NCBI RefSeq assembly: GCF_007559425.1
Contig: NZ_VMHE01000012.1
Coordinates: 1-64,000 of the forward strand
Direction: 5' to 3'
Source of the DNA: Allobacillus salarius
GTDB lineage: Bacteria; Bacillota; Bacilli; Bacillales; Alkalibacillaceae
DNA: 64,000 nt
The translations under genes were made by a program, and so were the position numbers. The notes beneath the pieces are model-generated. The model had not been told where the DNA came from, ran no database searches, and saw nothing but the letters and a program-made list of their open reading frames with translations. This document shows positions 41,921 to 50,849 of the stretch, in pieces. The first letter of the stretch is position 1; the number at the start of each line of letters is the position of its first letter.

Positions 41921-43297
41921 ATGGTTCACCAACAAGTGAAGAATCGATTAAAGATTTCACCAGAAGAATTCTTGGAAGGATATCGTTATATTGAAGAAGC
42001 GATGAATCAATCAGACTCCTACGAAGACGCCCTACATCACATATTAAAATACTTTGACCGTAAACTGACTGGCACATACAGTGCAATCATGATTGTCGAT
42101 GAAAAGAAAGAATTTATTCAAGAATGTATCTCCAATGGATTAACTGAAGAATTCAAGAAGGCATTTTTCGGAATGTTAATTGATAAAGGAATAGGCTCCA
42201 GTGCTACGTCCATTCGGACAGGCAAAGTCACATTTACAGAAAACATTTCGAATGACTTACGTGGGGATGTTTTCAGTGATATTCCTGATTTACTTAAGTT
42301 GAGCTCTTGTAGATCTATACCGATCTTCGACTACCGCGATAATGAAGTGCTTGCTGTATTTACTATTTTTTCGAAGCAATCTCATTCACCTACCAATCGT
42401 GAAGTAGAAATCGTCAAATCCTTCCGTTCGCTATTAACATTGTTAATTACAAATTATATACAGTCCGAACTAATGCGAGTTGACTTTCCGTGGATCGATA
42501 AAATTAAAGAGCCAGTATCGCAAGCTGATGAAGAATTTAAGTGTGAGCTTCTGAAAGCTATTGAAAATAAAGAAATCAAGCCATTCTATCAACCTCTATA
42601 TCAGATGGATACGAACCAAATCTATGGTTTTGAAGCATTAGCTCGATGGGATCATCCACAAAAAGGGATCCTTCCACCAAATGAATTTATCGAGTTTGCA
42701 GAAGACCATCATATCATCGATTTAATCGATGACCTCGTCGTTGAGCAAGCTTGTATGGATATTCAACAGTTAAAGGAGAGATATAACCAAGATTTCGTCT
42801 TGTCTGTAAATATTTCAGCCATTCATATTACACAATTAGACTTTTCAAAAAAGCTAAAGAACATTTTAATGAAAACAAATTTTCCTGGTGAACTTTTGGC
42901 ATTGGAGATTACTGAAACGGCTTTAATGCAACAAATTGGTCATGTATCCAAAACAATCGATCAAATTAAACAGCTAGGTGTACAAATATCGATTGATGAT
43001 TTTGGAACATCATACTCTTCATTGAATTATTTGAAGTATCTATCCGTTGATATGATTAAGCTTGATCGTTCCTTTGTGCGAGATGTCATCGACAATCCAG
43101 TCGATCAACGAATTTGTAAAACAATTATACAGCTCGCAGAAGACTTAAACTTAAAGCTATTGGCTGAAGGGATCGAAACGAAGGAACACTATGAAATCAT
43201 CCGAAATTACGGGTGTAAGATATTTCAAGGCTTTTACTTCAGCCACCCAGTTAAATTGGAGGAAATTAAGCAACAGGTTGCTAAACAGCTCGTATGA
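41921..43297 (+). CDS. GAF-EAL cyclic-di-GMP phosphodiesterase
   Basis: A 458-residue cytoplasmic protein. A GAF-like sensor domain spans about residues 20-185 (no TM), and an EAL domain spans about 215-455. Catalytic motifs look intact: FEALARW for E-x-L, SVNISA, ALEITETAL, IDDFGTSYSSL (DDFG) and KLDRSFV, with LLAEGIE late. It should hydrolyse c-di-GMP and thereby favour motility over biofilm. GCGAGGGAGGA precedes the ATG. It follows the pheromone gene but lies beyond that gene's terminator. Confidence 0.9.
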   Translation: MVHQQVKNRLKISPEEFLEGYRYIEEAMNQSDSYEDALHHILKYFDRKLTGTYSAIMIVDEKKEFIQECISNGLTEEFKKAFFGMLIDKGIGSSATSIRTGKVTFTENISNDLRGDVFSDIPDLLKLSSCRSIPIFDYRDNEVLAVFTIFSKQSHSPTNREVEIVKSFRSLLTLLITNYIQSELMRVDFPWIDKIKEPVSQADEEFKCELLKAIENKEIKPFYQPLYQMDTNQIYGFEALARWDHPQKGILPPNEFIEFAEDHHIIDLIDDLVVEQACMDIQQLKERYNQDFVLSVNISAIHITQLDFSKKLKNILMKTNFPGELLALEITETALMQQIGHVSKTIDQIKQLGVQISIDDFGTSYSSLNYLKYLSVDMIKLDRSFVRDVIDNPVDQRICKTIIQLAEDLNLKLLAEGIETKEHYEIIRNYGCKIFQGFYFSHPVKLEEIKQQVAKQLV

Positions 43298-43347
43298 ATA
43301 ACGCTAATTACCTAAATATTGGTTTGTATATTACTCCCTTTTTCGAT

Positions 43348-43384
43348 TTGTCCTAACCTTACTAGAGGTTGGGACGTTTTTTTG
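43348..43384 (+). terminator. Terminator of the EAL gene
   Basis: GTCCTAACC (43350-43358) pairs with GGTTGGGAC (43367-43375), one G-U, then seven T residues. Confidence 0.88.
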
Positions 43385-43464
43385 AAGATTGCTTTTAAGC
43401 TGAGTCATCATTTGGTAAATGATATAATGATGTAAAGTAGACATGGGGATGGGGAGGAGCTTAA

Positions 43465-43902
43465 ATGGCGATTCAATTAGAAACAGTTATTGAAGCACCA
43501 ATCGAGCAAGTTTTTGATGTAGCATTAAACTATCGATATACGGAAAAAATGAGTCACATTGAAGATATCGAAGTCATAACAGACGGACCGGTTGCATTGA
43601 ATACTGGAATTAAAGAAACAAGAAATATTCGTGGATTCAAAGTGGAAAATATTTTGAAAGTGACTGAATTTGAACCAAACAAAAGATTTACGGTTGAAAG
43701 TCAGCAGCATCAATTATTCGTGAAATACACGTACCTTTTCTCAGAAGTGGATAACGGAACGAAGGTAGAATTTATCGGTAAGCTGAAGCCGTCCGGAATT
43801 AAAAACAAGTTATATAAACCGTTAATCACGAGGATGATCAAAAAAGAGGATGGAGAACAATTACAAGCGATGAAACAATATATTGAAGAAAACGATCAAT
43901 AA
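43465..43902 (+). CDS. SRPBCC family protein
   Basis: A 145-residue START/polyketide-cyclase-like protein starting IQLETVIEAPIEQVFDVALN, with the usual beta strands (KVENILKVTEFEPNKRF, VKYTYLFSEVDNGTKVEF) and C-terminal helix ending QYIEEND. GGGGAGGAGC precedes the ATG. Such proteins bind small hydrophobic ligands; no specific role is visible. The pterin dehydratase gene follows after 78 bases in the same direction without an obvious terminator. Confidence 0.8.
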   Translation: MAIQLETVIEAPIEQVFDVALNYRYTEKMSHIEDIEVITDGPVALNTGIKETRNIRGFKVENILKVTEFEPNKRFTVESQQHQLFVKYTYLFSEVDNGTKVEFIGKLKPSGIKNKLYKPLITRMIKKEDGEQLQAMKQYIEENDQ

Positions 43903-43980
43903 TCCTTTATTGATGAACATTTCATTTTCGTTATTAACTTCCTTGATCGAAGGGTAAACAAAAATCAGGAGGGAAAATTT

Positions 43981-44277
43981 ATGGAATTATTGTCAGAAGA
44001 AAAGATTGAACAAGAACTCGAGAAGCTATCGAAGTGGAAACGTATCGATGAAAAATGGATTCGTCGCCGCTACAAATTTGATAACTATTTATTGGGTGTC
44101 GAGTTTGTCAGCAAAGTAGCGGCTTATGCAGAGGGGAAGCAACATCATCCGAATATTGCAATTGATTATAAAGTGGTGACGCTTAAGATTTCATCTTGGG
44201 AAATGCAGGGCATTACTGATTTGGATATTGAAATGGCACATTATTTTGATGAATTATATGAGCAGTCAGATAAATAA
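43981..44277 (+). CDS. Pterin-4a-carbinolamine dehydratase
   Basis: A 98-residue PCD/DCoH-type enzyme that regenerates pterin cofactor after aromatic hydroxylation. The signature H-H-P then Y-x-x-V is seen in GKQHHPNIAIDYKVVTL, and the C-terminal LDIEMAHYFDEL completes the fold. CAGGAGGG precedes the ATG. A phenylalanine hydroxylase would be its usual partner, but none is in the window; kynurenine-pathway genes lie 14 kb away. Confidence 0.9.
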   Translation: MELLSEEKIEQELEKLSKWKRIDEKWIRRRYKFDNYLLGVEFVSKVAAYAEGKQHHPNIAIDYKVVTLKISSWEMQGITDLDIEMAHYFDELYEQSDK

Positions 44278-44293
44278 TAATATGAGTGATTTA

Positions 44294-44326
44294 TGCTGCC
44301 CGGTAAGCAAGTCTTGCTGGGCAGTT
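44294..44326 (+). terminator. Hairpin after the pterin dehydratase gene
   Basis: CTGCCC...AGCAA and TTGCT...GGGCAG form an interrupted stem (CTGCCCGGTAAGCAA / TTGCTGGGCAG). No long T tract follows, so it may be a weak terminator. Confidence 0.55.
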
Positions 44327-44370
44327 GCTAATTGGAGCGTAAAATTATGGTTATGTAAATTGGAGTGATT

Positions 44371-44709
44371 ATGATGGAATATTTCGAGCGATTGGCAACC
44401 GTTGAAGAAGCAGAACAGTTCATAGAAGAAAGCGATGTGGCTTTTTTGTACATTTCACAAGAAAACTGTAGCGTATGTCATGGTCTGAAGCCTCAAGTCA
44501 AAAAAGTAATGGATCAGTATCCAAAAATCCAAACGGCTGAGATTCGTACAGATGATGCTCCCGAAGTGGCAAGTAAATTTCATATTTTTACGGTGCCTGT
44601 TCTTTTACTATTTGTAGACGGTAAGGAATATCATCGGGAAGCTCGTTCGGTGTTTATGCAAAAGTTTGATGAGAAAATCAAAGAGCTTTACGAAAATTAT
44701 TTTGATTAA
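44371..44709 (+). CDS. Thioredoxin-like protein
   Basis: A 112-residue single thioredoxin-fold domain. The redox motif is C-S-V-C in ISQENCSVCHGLKP, not the CGPC of classical thioredoxin. The cis-proline appears in FTVPVLLLFVDGKEY. TTGGAG sets the start at the ATG of 44371 or 44374. It resembles small YtpP-like proteins of Bacillus. It is probably a cytoplasmic thiol oxidoreductase or bacillithiol-linked reductase; the exact role is unknown. Confidence 0.85.
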   Translation: MMEYFERLATVEEAEQFIEESDVAFLYISQENCSVCHGLKPQVKKVMDQYPKIQTAEIRTDDAPEVASKFHIFTVPVLLLFVDGKEYHREARSVFMQKFDEKIKELYENYFD

Positions 44710-44877
44710 TTTATATTAGTCATTGCCCATGTTCACCTACTTATGCGGTAATCTTTTTTAGGATAACAATTAGATGGAATTTATCTGGGTTCAAAAATAA
44801 GATTTTTGAGGCTTCTACCTTCACCATGTATCTTGTGATTTCTTCTATGTATAAATAATTACTATCTTTAATTACTG

Positions 44878-44906
44878 TTGATAAAACGACACGAATTCTT
44901 TAGAAT
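44878..44906 (+). promoter_or_regulatory. Promoter upstream of the MurE-like gene
   Basis: TTGATA (44878-44883) and TAGAAT (44901-44906) with a 17-base spacer. It leaves a leader of about 110 bases. Nothing else was recognised in the 44710-45022 gap. Confidence 0.6.
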
Positions 44907-45022
44907 AGGACATTCGACTAACAAGCGAACAAGGTCTTTTTACTTAATCGTTAAGAATAGTTTTTAAAACGAACCATTGAGGGTAAACTATACAAAATTA
45001 CCGTGTCATTTTGGAGGCAGTC

Positions 45023-46477
45023 ATGAACATCGAAAAGATCCTTAATGGAATATCATATAAAAATCCATACAATGAGTCGATTGATCACATAGATATCCTA
45101 GGGATTACCGATGATTCACGTGAAGTACAAGAAGGATTTATGTTTATCGCTGTCAATGGTGAGAAAATTGATGGGCATCAATATATTGACGAAGCGATCG
45201 AAAATGGAGCGTCAGTGATTGTTGGTGAACGGCCTGAACCGTTGGAGAAAAGTGTCTATTTATCTGTAGAACAGTCTAAATCAGTTTTAGGAATTATAGC
45301 GAAAAACTTTTACGATACGGCTAATAAAAAACAGCAGATCATTGGAATTACAGGAACAAATGGAAAAACGACGACAAGTTATATGTTGAAGGCAGCATTG
45401 GAGGCTCAAGGTTATCAGTGTGGCGTAGTAGGGACAATTCAAAACATTGTTAACGGACAAGCCTTTAAAACGATTAATACAACTCCGAACCCACTTAAGC
45501 TACACCAACTACTTCATAAAAGTGAAGATGATGTGATGATCGTTGAAGTATCATCGCACGCGTTAAAGCAAGACCGTGTCAAAGGCGTCATCTTTGATGT
45601 GGCTATATTTACGAACTTGGAAAAAGAGCACTTAGATTATCACGCAACGATGGAAGACTACTTTGAAACAAAATATCAGCTTTTTAAACAGTTAAAGAAA
45701 AACGGTCTGGCAATCGTGAATCGAGACAATTCATGGGGTGAAATCGTATATCGGAGATTAAAGGAACAATCTTATGATTTAAAAACGATAAGCACTGAAG
45801 CGGATGCATCCATTCTGTTGGATTTCGAGCAGTCGACCATTCAATTTTCAAACGAAAAAGCTATTCCGTTTGAGTTGAAGATGCCTGGTGAACACAATCG
45901 ATTAAATGCCGCTATGACTTTGCTCGTTTGTGAGTACTTCGGCTTGAATCGTGAAAAGTCGATGGATGTATTGCGTCATTTTGCTTCATTACCAGGTCGA
46001 TTTGAGTCGATTCATTTCCCGGGAAATAAACGAATCGTCATCGATTACGCTCATACGACAAAAGGTATTATTTATTGTCTGAAAGCCGCTCGTGAATGTG
46101 TCGCCAAGCGAGTCATTCATGTTTTTGGATTTCGAGGGAATCGTGACGAATCGAAACGAGCTGATATGTTAATTAATTCTGCGATGTACAGTGACCAATA
46201 TATCTTGACTTTAGATGACCTCAATGAACAAACTGAGGAAGAAATGATACAAGTGTTGTATGATTACCATGAAAAGTATGGCCATTCACAAGGTAAGATC
46301 ATACCAGACCGAACGCTTGCGATCAAAGAAGCCATCGAAGCTGCAGGTGAAGGAGATATTGTCCTAGTAACAGGAAAAGGCCACGAGTCATACAAGCAAC
46401 CGTTTCAATTAGGGACGAGTTCTGACAGAGAGACCGCTGAGAAATTAAAGCAAGCTGTGAAAGATATGACCGTATAA
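45023..46477 (+). CDS. MurE-like Mur ligase with atypical substrate motif
   Basis: A 484-residue ATP-dependent amino-acid ligase of the Mur family. Three domains are visible: N-terminal UDP-binding (about 1-100, GITDDSREVQEGFMFIAV), central ATPase with GITGTNGKTTTS and HLDYHATMEDYF, and C-terminal domain from about 330. The carbamylated-lysine region (KYQLFKQLKK) is present. The DNPR-type motif that selects meso-diaminopimelate in MurE is replaced by LTLDDLNEQTEEE, and the C-terminal glycine loop reads FGFRGNRDESKR. It stands alone, away from a dcw cluster, so it is probably a paralogue. TGGAGGC sets the ATG at 45023. Confidence 0.82.
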   Translation: MNIEKILNGISYKNPYNESIDHIDILGITDDSREVQEGFMFIAVNGEKIDGHQYIDEAIENGASVIVGERPEPLEKSVYLSVEQSKSVLGIIAKNFYDTANKKQQIIGITGTNGKTTTSYMLKAALEAQGYQCGVVGTIQNIVNGQAFKTINTTPNPLKLHQLLHKSEDDVMIVEVSSHALKQDRVKGVIFDVAIFTNLEKEHLDYHATMEDYFETKYQLFKQLKKNGLAIVNRDNSWGEIVYRRLKEQSYDLKTISTEADASILLDFEQSTIQFSNEKAIPFELKMPGEHNRLNAAMTLLVCEYFGLNREKSMDVLRHFASLPGRFESIHFPGNKRIVIDYAHTTKGIIYCLKAARECVAKRVIHVFGFRGNRDESKRADMLINSAMYSDQYILTLDDLNEQTEEEMIQVLYDYHEKYGHSQGKIIPDRTLAIKEAIEAAGEGDIVLVTGKGHESYKQPFQLGTSSDRETAEKLKQAVKDMTV

Positions 46478-46521
46478 AAAGCATTCCAACGTCGATTATA
46501 TCGATGTCGGAATGCTTTCTT
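46476..46521. terminator. Bidirectional terminator between the MurE-like and MFS genes
   Basis: AAAGCATTCCAACGTCGA (46478-46495) pairs with TCGATGTCGGAATGCTTT (46501-46518). A and T runs lie on both sides, so it suits both convergent genes. Confidence 0.85.
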
Positions 46522-46529
46522 TGTGTTAT

Positions 46530-47723
46530 TCAATTTGTCCTACTGGATCGCTGTCTGTTTCGATTTTTTTCAGCTAATGACAATAAAAAGATAGAAAGGA
46601 ACGGTATCAGAAGTAGTAGTGCCAAAATGATAAACAGAACATGAATGGAGTAATGGTCGACAATTAAACCGCCAAATGCGGGACCAGTCATCCGGCCTGC
46701 TGTGGCAACACTATTGATAATTCCTTGGTAAAAACCTGTTCTGCCTTTCGGCGCTAAGCTTCCTGCGATTGTCGGGACGGCAGGCCAAACAAACATTTCA
46801 CCAAATGTAAGAATAACCATGCCTGTTGCGAATTCAGCAAAAGACTCCGCTTTAAGAATATAAATAAAGGAACTAAGGAAGATGGCATTTCCTACGACGA
46901 TTTGCGTTTTTGGACTTGTAATCCAACGCGTGAGTATCTTCATCAATGGCTGGCCAGCGATAATCATGGCACCATTAATTGTCCACAAAATACTATACCG
47001 ATCAATTGGGATTCCTAAGTCTTGAGTATATGAAGCAATCGTTGTTTGCCATTGTGTATAGGCAACCCAAGCGATGAAAAATCCGATACTTAAAAAACCA
47101 AGAGCCAAGAAAGACTTTTTGTTTTTAATCGTCATCCCTGAACTAAAGACTGTCGAATAAGCATTCGCATCGACCTTTTTTTCCATTGGCTTAAAGGTAA
47201 AATACACAAGCAAATAAAACAAAATGAAAAGGGAAGCATTTGCCCAAAAAATATACGAAAAGGAATAGTAGGCAACAAAACCTCCAAGTGAAGCTCCGAG
47301 TGCGACACCGACATTTTGTGCCACATAGATTGCATTAAATGACCTTCTTCCACCTTCAGGCCATACCGAAGTTGCCATAGCGTACATCGCAGGAACGATT
47401 ACACCTGAACCTAATCCCATCGTAATTAATAAAATCGAGTAAGGTACAAGAGAATGGAATTGAGTTAACACAATTGCGGAAATTAGCGTTAAAGCTCCGC
47501 CACTCAATATTGTTCGATATCCTCCTATTTTATCAAAAAGCGTTCCGCCGATTAAATTACCAACAATCGCAGCTCCTTGATTAAACATCAAAATAAGCCC
47601 AGCAAAAGTCAGCGACTCGCCAAGCTCGTTATGCATATAGATTGTATTTAACGGCCAGATGAATGATGCGCCTGTGACGTTAATAGATGTTGCGATAATT
47701 AAAATCCATACCTGTTTTGGCAT
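46530..47723 (-). CDS. MFS transporter
   Basis: A 397-residue major facilitator with about 12 helices. The loop 2-3 motif appears as GGTLFDKIGGYRT, close to the G-x-x-x-D-R/K-x-G-R-R/K consensus. The C-terminal half repeats with FGEMFVWPAVPTIAGSLAP. The last residues are polar and basic (EKNRNRQRSSRTN). It is monocistronic. It most resembles drug or sugar-phosphate efflux MFS proteins of Bacillus; the substrate is unassigned. Confidence 0.85.
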   Translation of the reverse strand: MPKQVWILIIATSINVTGASFIWPLNTIYMHNELGESLTFAGLILMFNQGAAIVGNLIGGTLFDKIGGYRTILSGGALTLISAIVLTQFHSLVPYSILLITMGLGSGVIVPAMYAMATSVWPEGGRRSFNAIYVAQNVGVALGASLGGFVAYYSFSYIFWANASLFILFYLLVYFTFKPMEKKVDANAYSTVFSSGMTIKNKKSFLALGFLSIGFFIAWVAYTQWQTTIASYTQDLGIPIDRYSILWTINGAMIIAGQPLMKILTRWITSPKTQIVVGNAIFLSSFIYILKAESFAEFATGMVILTFGEMFVWPAVPTIAGSLAPKGRTGFYQGIINSVATAGRMTGPAFGGLIVDHYSIHVLFIILALLLLIPFLSIFLLSLAEKNRNRQRSSRTN

Positions 47724-47994
47724 ATGCTGTTACCCCTAATTAGAAAGAATCCGTTACTTTATTCCACGTATTTTATCATGATTAGTCGAAAAAAACTATA
47801 TGAGGATTTTAATTAGTTGTTACTATATGAAAGTGTGTTAGTGAGCGTTGAGAGGGCGCGTGACTGTTCAAACGATTCCGCTTACCGTTTAACCGCCATT
47901 ACAAATGTACATATTTAACACAAATATTTTCTCCAAAATGACAAGCTGTTTATGATAAAATAAAGCAGGCATAATTAAAGGTGGGGGATTGGAA

Positions 47995-48795
47995 TTGTTG
48001 CAAACATTTAGTAGAAAAATTGTGGGACATTCGTTGTTTCAACCAATTGTAATCGGCATTATTTTATTGAATGCTATCTTTGTCGGCGTTGAAACGTACG
48101 GAAGTTTATATGAAAAATATAGAGAGTTGTTTTTGACTTTTGATATCATCGTTTTAGTTTTATTTACGATTGAAATCATTTTGAAGATGATTGCAGAAGA
48201 GAAGACCTTAAATTTCTTTAAAGATAATTGGAACGTCTTTGATTTTTTGATTGTTGCTGCAAGTTATATTTTTATCGGGTCACCATTTATTACGGTGTTA
48301 CGAGTTTTACGTGTACTGCGGGTTTTCCGTACGATATCCGTCATACCGTCATTACGAAAATTAGTGAATGCTTTATTGATGACCTTACCTTCTTTAGGAA
48401 CAATCATGTTACTGTTATTCATCGTATTTTACATTTTTAGTGTAATCGGTACAATGCTCTTCCAAGATGTCAGTGCAGAGTACTTTGGAAATCTGCAACT
48501 GACAGCATTGACATTATTTCAGATGATTACATTGGAGTCATGGGCAAGTGGAGTTATGCGTCCAGTTATGGAGATAACGCCGTGGGCATGGATCTATTTT
48601 GTTGTCTTTATTCTTGTCGGCGCTTTTGTCGTCCTTAATCTATTTGTCGGTGTCATCGTCAATAATTTTGAAAAGATTGATGCATGGGAGAAAGAAGAAG
48701 AGGATGAAGCAGACCAAGAGCATGTTCGTAATGAAATAGCTGAATTGAAACAAGAAATTCGGGAATTAAAAGAATTAATTAAAGAGAAAAACTAG
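47995..48795 (+). CDS. NaChBac-type voltage-gated sodium channel
   Basis: A six-TM, single-domain ion channel (about 266 residues) that forms tetramers. S4 carries arginines every third residue (VLRVLRVLRVFRTIS, about 103-117). The pore filter is TLESWAS (about 181-187), the same as in NaChBac. The C-terminus after S6 is an acidic neck then a coiled coil (EIAELKQEIRELKELIKEK). AAGGTGGGGG favours the TTG at 47995 over 47989. In alkaliphilic bacilli such channels support pH homeostasis, motility and chemotaxis; the same role here is inference. Confidence 0.93.
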   Translation: MLQTFSRKIVGHSLFQPIVIGIILLNAIFVGVETYGSLYEKYRELFLTFDIIVLVLFTIEIILKMIAEEKTLNFFKDNWNVFDFLIVAASYIFIGSPFITVLRVLRVLRVFRTISVIPSLRKLVNALLMTLPSLGTIMLLLFIVFYIFSVIGTMLFQDVSAEYFGNLQLTALTLFQMITLESWASGVMRPVMEITPWAWIYFVVFILVGAFVVLNLFVGVIVNNFEKIDAWEKEEEDEADQEHVRNEIAELKQEIRELKELIKEKN

Positions 48796-48828
48796 AGAAA
48801 AGCTGGGAAAAGTTTATAAGTAAAAATA

Positions 48829-48870
48829 AAAACCCGAACAATTTAGATATAAGTAAATCGTTCGGGTTTT
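48829..48870 (+). terminator. Terminator of the sodium channel gene
   Basis: AACCCGAACAATTT (48831-48844) pairs with AAATCGTTCGGGTT (48855-48868), one mismatch, then TT. Confidence 0.88.
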
Positions 48871-48884
48871 CTATTTGGATAACG

Positions 48885-49012
48885 CTCCATCAAAACACTT
48901 CGCTTGCCGCGGGCACGACTCGAGCCTCCTCGGCTCAAAACCATGGCCTGCGGGGTCTCGAGTAACGTGCTGTTCCCGCAGGCGTCTACGTGTTTTGATT
49001 CCGCTCCTATAC
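48885..49012. repeat. GC-rich Bacillaceae dispersed repeat, copy B (inverted)
   Basis: The reverse complement of this block aligns almost end to end with 22806-22928: GCCTGCGGGAACAGCACG, CTCGAGACCCCGCAGGCC, GAGCCGAGGAGGCTCGAG and CGTGCCCGCGG. Flanking 13-base arms CATCAAAACACTT / ACGTGTTTTGATT are inverted repeats that bound this copy. It lies between convergent genes. Non-coding. Confidence 0.8.
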
Positions 49013-49069
49013 ATTAACTTTATTGTTATTTAGATATTCGTCTTTTACATTAAAATTTTTCTTATAAAA

Positions 49070-49687
49070 TTAATGCTGCTGCGGATTCGGGATAGCTGTG
49101 AAACTGTTCAGTAATTGAGTCATCGATTGATCATCAAACTGCGGTACTTGGTAAAAGCTTCGATCGTTTTGATACAAAAATAGCTCATAAGCCATTTCAC
49201 ATAAGTTCGGTACACTATCTTGCAAAACGCGACGCATAACTGGATTTGTTGCTTCCAATGCAGATGTCGTACAAGCTGTCGCACATGCTTTAATATGACC
49301 CATCATATAACTTGAGTAGTTTTGTTCATTCAATGATTGTGGGGATTGTTGCGGTTGTGTCGGTTGACTAGGACTTAATCCGTACGTGACGTCATTTGAA
49401 AGTTCAAAGTTATATGTCGTTGTTGGTTGCTGTGGACGAGTTCCAGATTGATACGTATTAACCATCGTGTTATACAGTTGGTTCAAATACTGAGTTTGTC
49501 TAGATAAAATACTTTGCAGTTGTTCACATTGAATATTTGGTTGGTACATTTTATAATGCTCAAGCGTGCCAGTTAACGTAGATAATGTTTCGTGAACATC
49601 CATGATTTCATGGGCGCCATGACTTTTGTTTGCAGCTAAATTGCTCGAATTCTGCATTTGGCTGTTCGGGTTTTGTTGCTGTTGCAT
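49070..49687 (-). CDS. CotF-like spore coat protein
   Basis: A 205-residue protein rich in Gln, Asn and Ser. The N-terminal third (GAHEIMDVHETLSTLTGTLE) and the C-terminal MGHIKACATACTTSALEATN plus YELFLYQND match the CotF/YraF-like coat family, which folds as a ferritin-like helical bundle. A Gln/Pro/Thr linker lies at about 85-120. AGGAGG precedes the ATG. It is expected in the inner/outer coat and to be under sigma-K or sigma-E; no such promoter could be firmly read. Confidence 0.85.
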   Translation of the reverse strand: MQQQQNPNSQMQNSSNLAANKSHGAHEIMDVHETLSTLTGTLEHYKMYQPNIQCEQLQSILSRQTQYLNQLYNTMVNTYQSGTRPQQPTTTYNFELSNDVTYGLSPSQPTQPQQSPQSLNEQNYSSYMMGHIKACATACTTSALEATNPVMRRVLQDSVPNLCEMAYELFLYQNDRSFYQVPQFDDQSMTQLLNSFTAIPNPQQH

Positions 49688-49751
49688 GAAAGAATCCTCC
49701 TTTGTGTAAAGTACATTTATAAGGTGGTTCTTTCTGATTGGAATTATTCAT

Positions 49752-49791
49752 AAAAAAACTGCCCTCGAATGCTTCCATTCAAGAGCAGTTT
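49752..49791 (-). terminator. Terminator of pdxK
   Basis: On the minus strand AACTGCTCTTGAATG pairs with CATTCGAGGGCAGTT (two wobbles), followed by seven T residues. Confidence 0.9.
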
Positions 49792-49797
49792 GTCGTG

Positions 49798-50592
49798 TTA
49801 TTTGCGGTTTGCATATTGTTTAACGGAGCCGACATACTCATTCAGCTTTTCTGCACCTTTGATGGCATTGAAAACAAATTCTTTTGCAAATTCAACAGCT
49901 TCTCGTGGAGATTTACCGTTAACGTAAGAACCGGCGATAGCTGAGGCGAATGTACAGCCAGCGCCATGTGTATAAGCTGACTGAATAACCTCACCCTCTA
50001 AAACAGTGAGTTCACTACCGTCGTAGAAAACATCAACAGCTTTGTTCTCATCGATATCTGATCCACCCTTAATGACGACGTTTTTCGCGCCGAGATCATG
50101 GATTTTCTTAGCTGCTTCTTTCATTTCGTCAACCGTTCTCAATAAAGGCATTTCTGTCAACTGACTAGCTTCGAAAAGGTTCGGTGTTGTAATAACAGCT
50201 TTCGGTACAAGAATTTTTCGTAATGCAATCGCGTTCTCTGGATGAACGGGCTCATCAACACCTTTACAAGCTAAAACGGGATCGACTACAGCTTCAAGGT
50301 TATATTTGTCAATCGTCTCTGCAGCTAATTGGATGGATTCAGTTGTTGGGATCATCCCTGTTTTCATTAAGTCCACACCAATGCCGTCTAAAATCGTACG
50401 AAGCTGTGCTTTGACGGTGTCAATTTCAATTGGATAGACATCGTGTGCCCAATTGCTCTCTGGATTTTGCGCAACCATTGTAGTCAGTGCGGTCATCCCA
50501 TACACACCTAACTCTTCCATTGTTTTAAGGTCTGCTTGAATACCTGCGCCACCACTTGTATCAGATCCTGCCATAATAAGAACTTTTTTCAT
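49798..50592 (-). CDS. pdxK: Pyridoxal/pyridoxine kinase PdxK (ThiD fold)
   Basis: A 264-residue ribokinase-fold vitamin kinase. It is closely similar along its length to B. subtilis PdxK: IMAGSDTSGGAGIQADLKT, DGIGVDLMKTGMIPT, VVDPVLACKG, PNLFEASQLT and the anion hole THGAGCTFASA. PdxK phosphorylates pyridoxal, pyridoxine, pyridoxamine and HMP. An RBS GGGGGAAG precedes the ATG. It is monocistronic with a terminator. Confidence 0.9.
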   Translation of the reverse strand: MKKVLIMAGSDTSGGAGIQADLKTMEELGVYGMTALTTMVAQNPESNWAHDVYPIEIDTVKAQLRTILDGIGVDLMKTGMIPTTESIQLAAETIDKYNLEAVVDPVLACKGVDEPVHPENAIALRKILVPKAVITTPNLFEASQLTEMPLLRTVDEMKEAAKKIHDLGAKNVVIKGGSDIDENKAVDVFYDGSELTVLEGEVIQSAYTHGAGCTFASAIAGSYVNGKSPREAVEFAKEFVFNAIKGAEKLNEYVGSVKQYANRK

Positions 50593-50802
50593 TTCGTTCT
50601 TCCCCCTTCGTATGTGTAGCTAAATTCCACAGACGGGAAAAATGATGAATGGATAGATAAATGTATCATTTTTGAAGTCTGATCAAACGTTAAAGTTTGT
50701 TACATAAGTAAAGAATAATTTTATTTTACACGTTTCGATTTATGTTGACAATTAGATGATACTGAAAAAACGTCCTTTCATTTCGGCAAATCGTTGAAAT
50801 GC

Positions 50803-50835
50803 AAAAATGCCCATAAAGCAAATGCTTCATGAGCG
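50803..50835 (-). terminator. Terminator of the pst operon
   Basis: On the minus strand GCTCATGAAGCA pairs with TGCTTTATGGGC (two G-U pairs that only work on this strand), followed by ATTTTTGC. Confidence 0.8.
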
Positions 50836-50849
50836 AATGAAAGACATAT

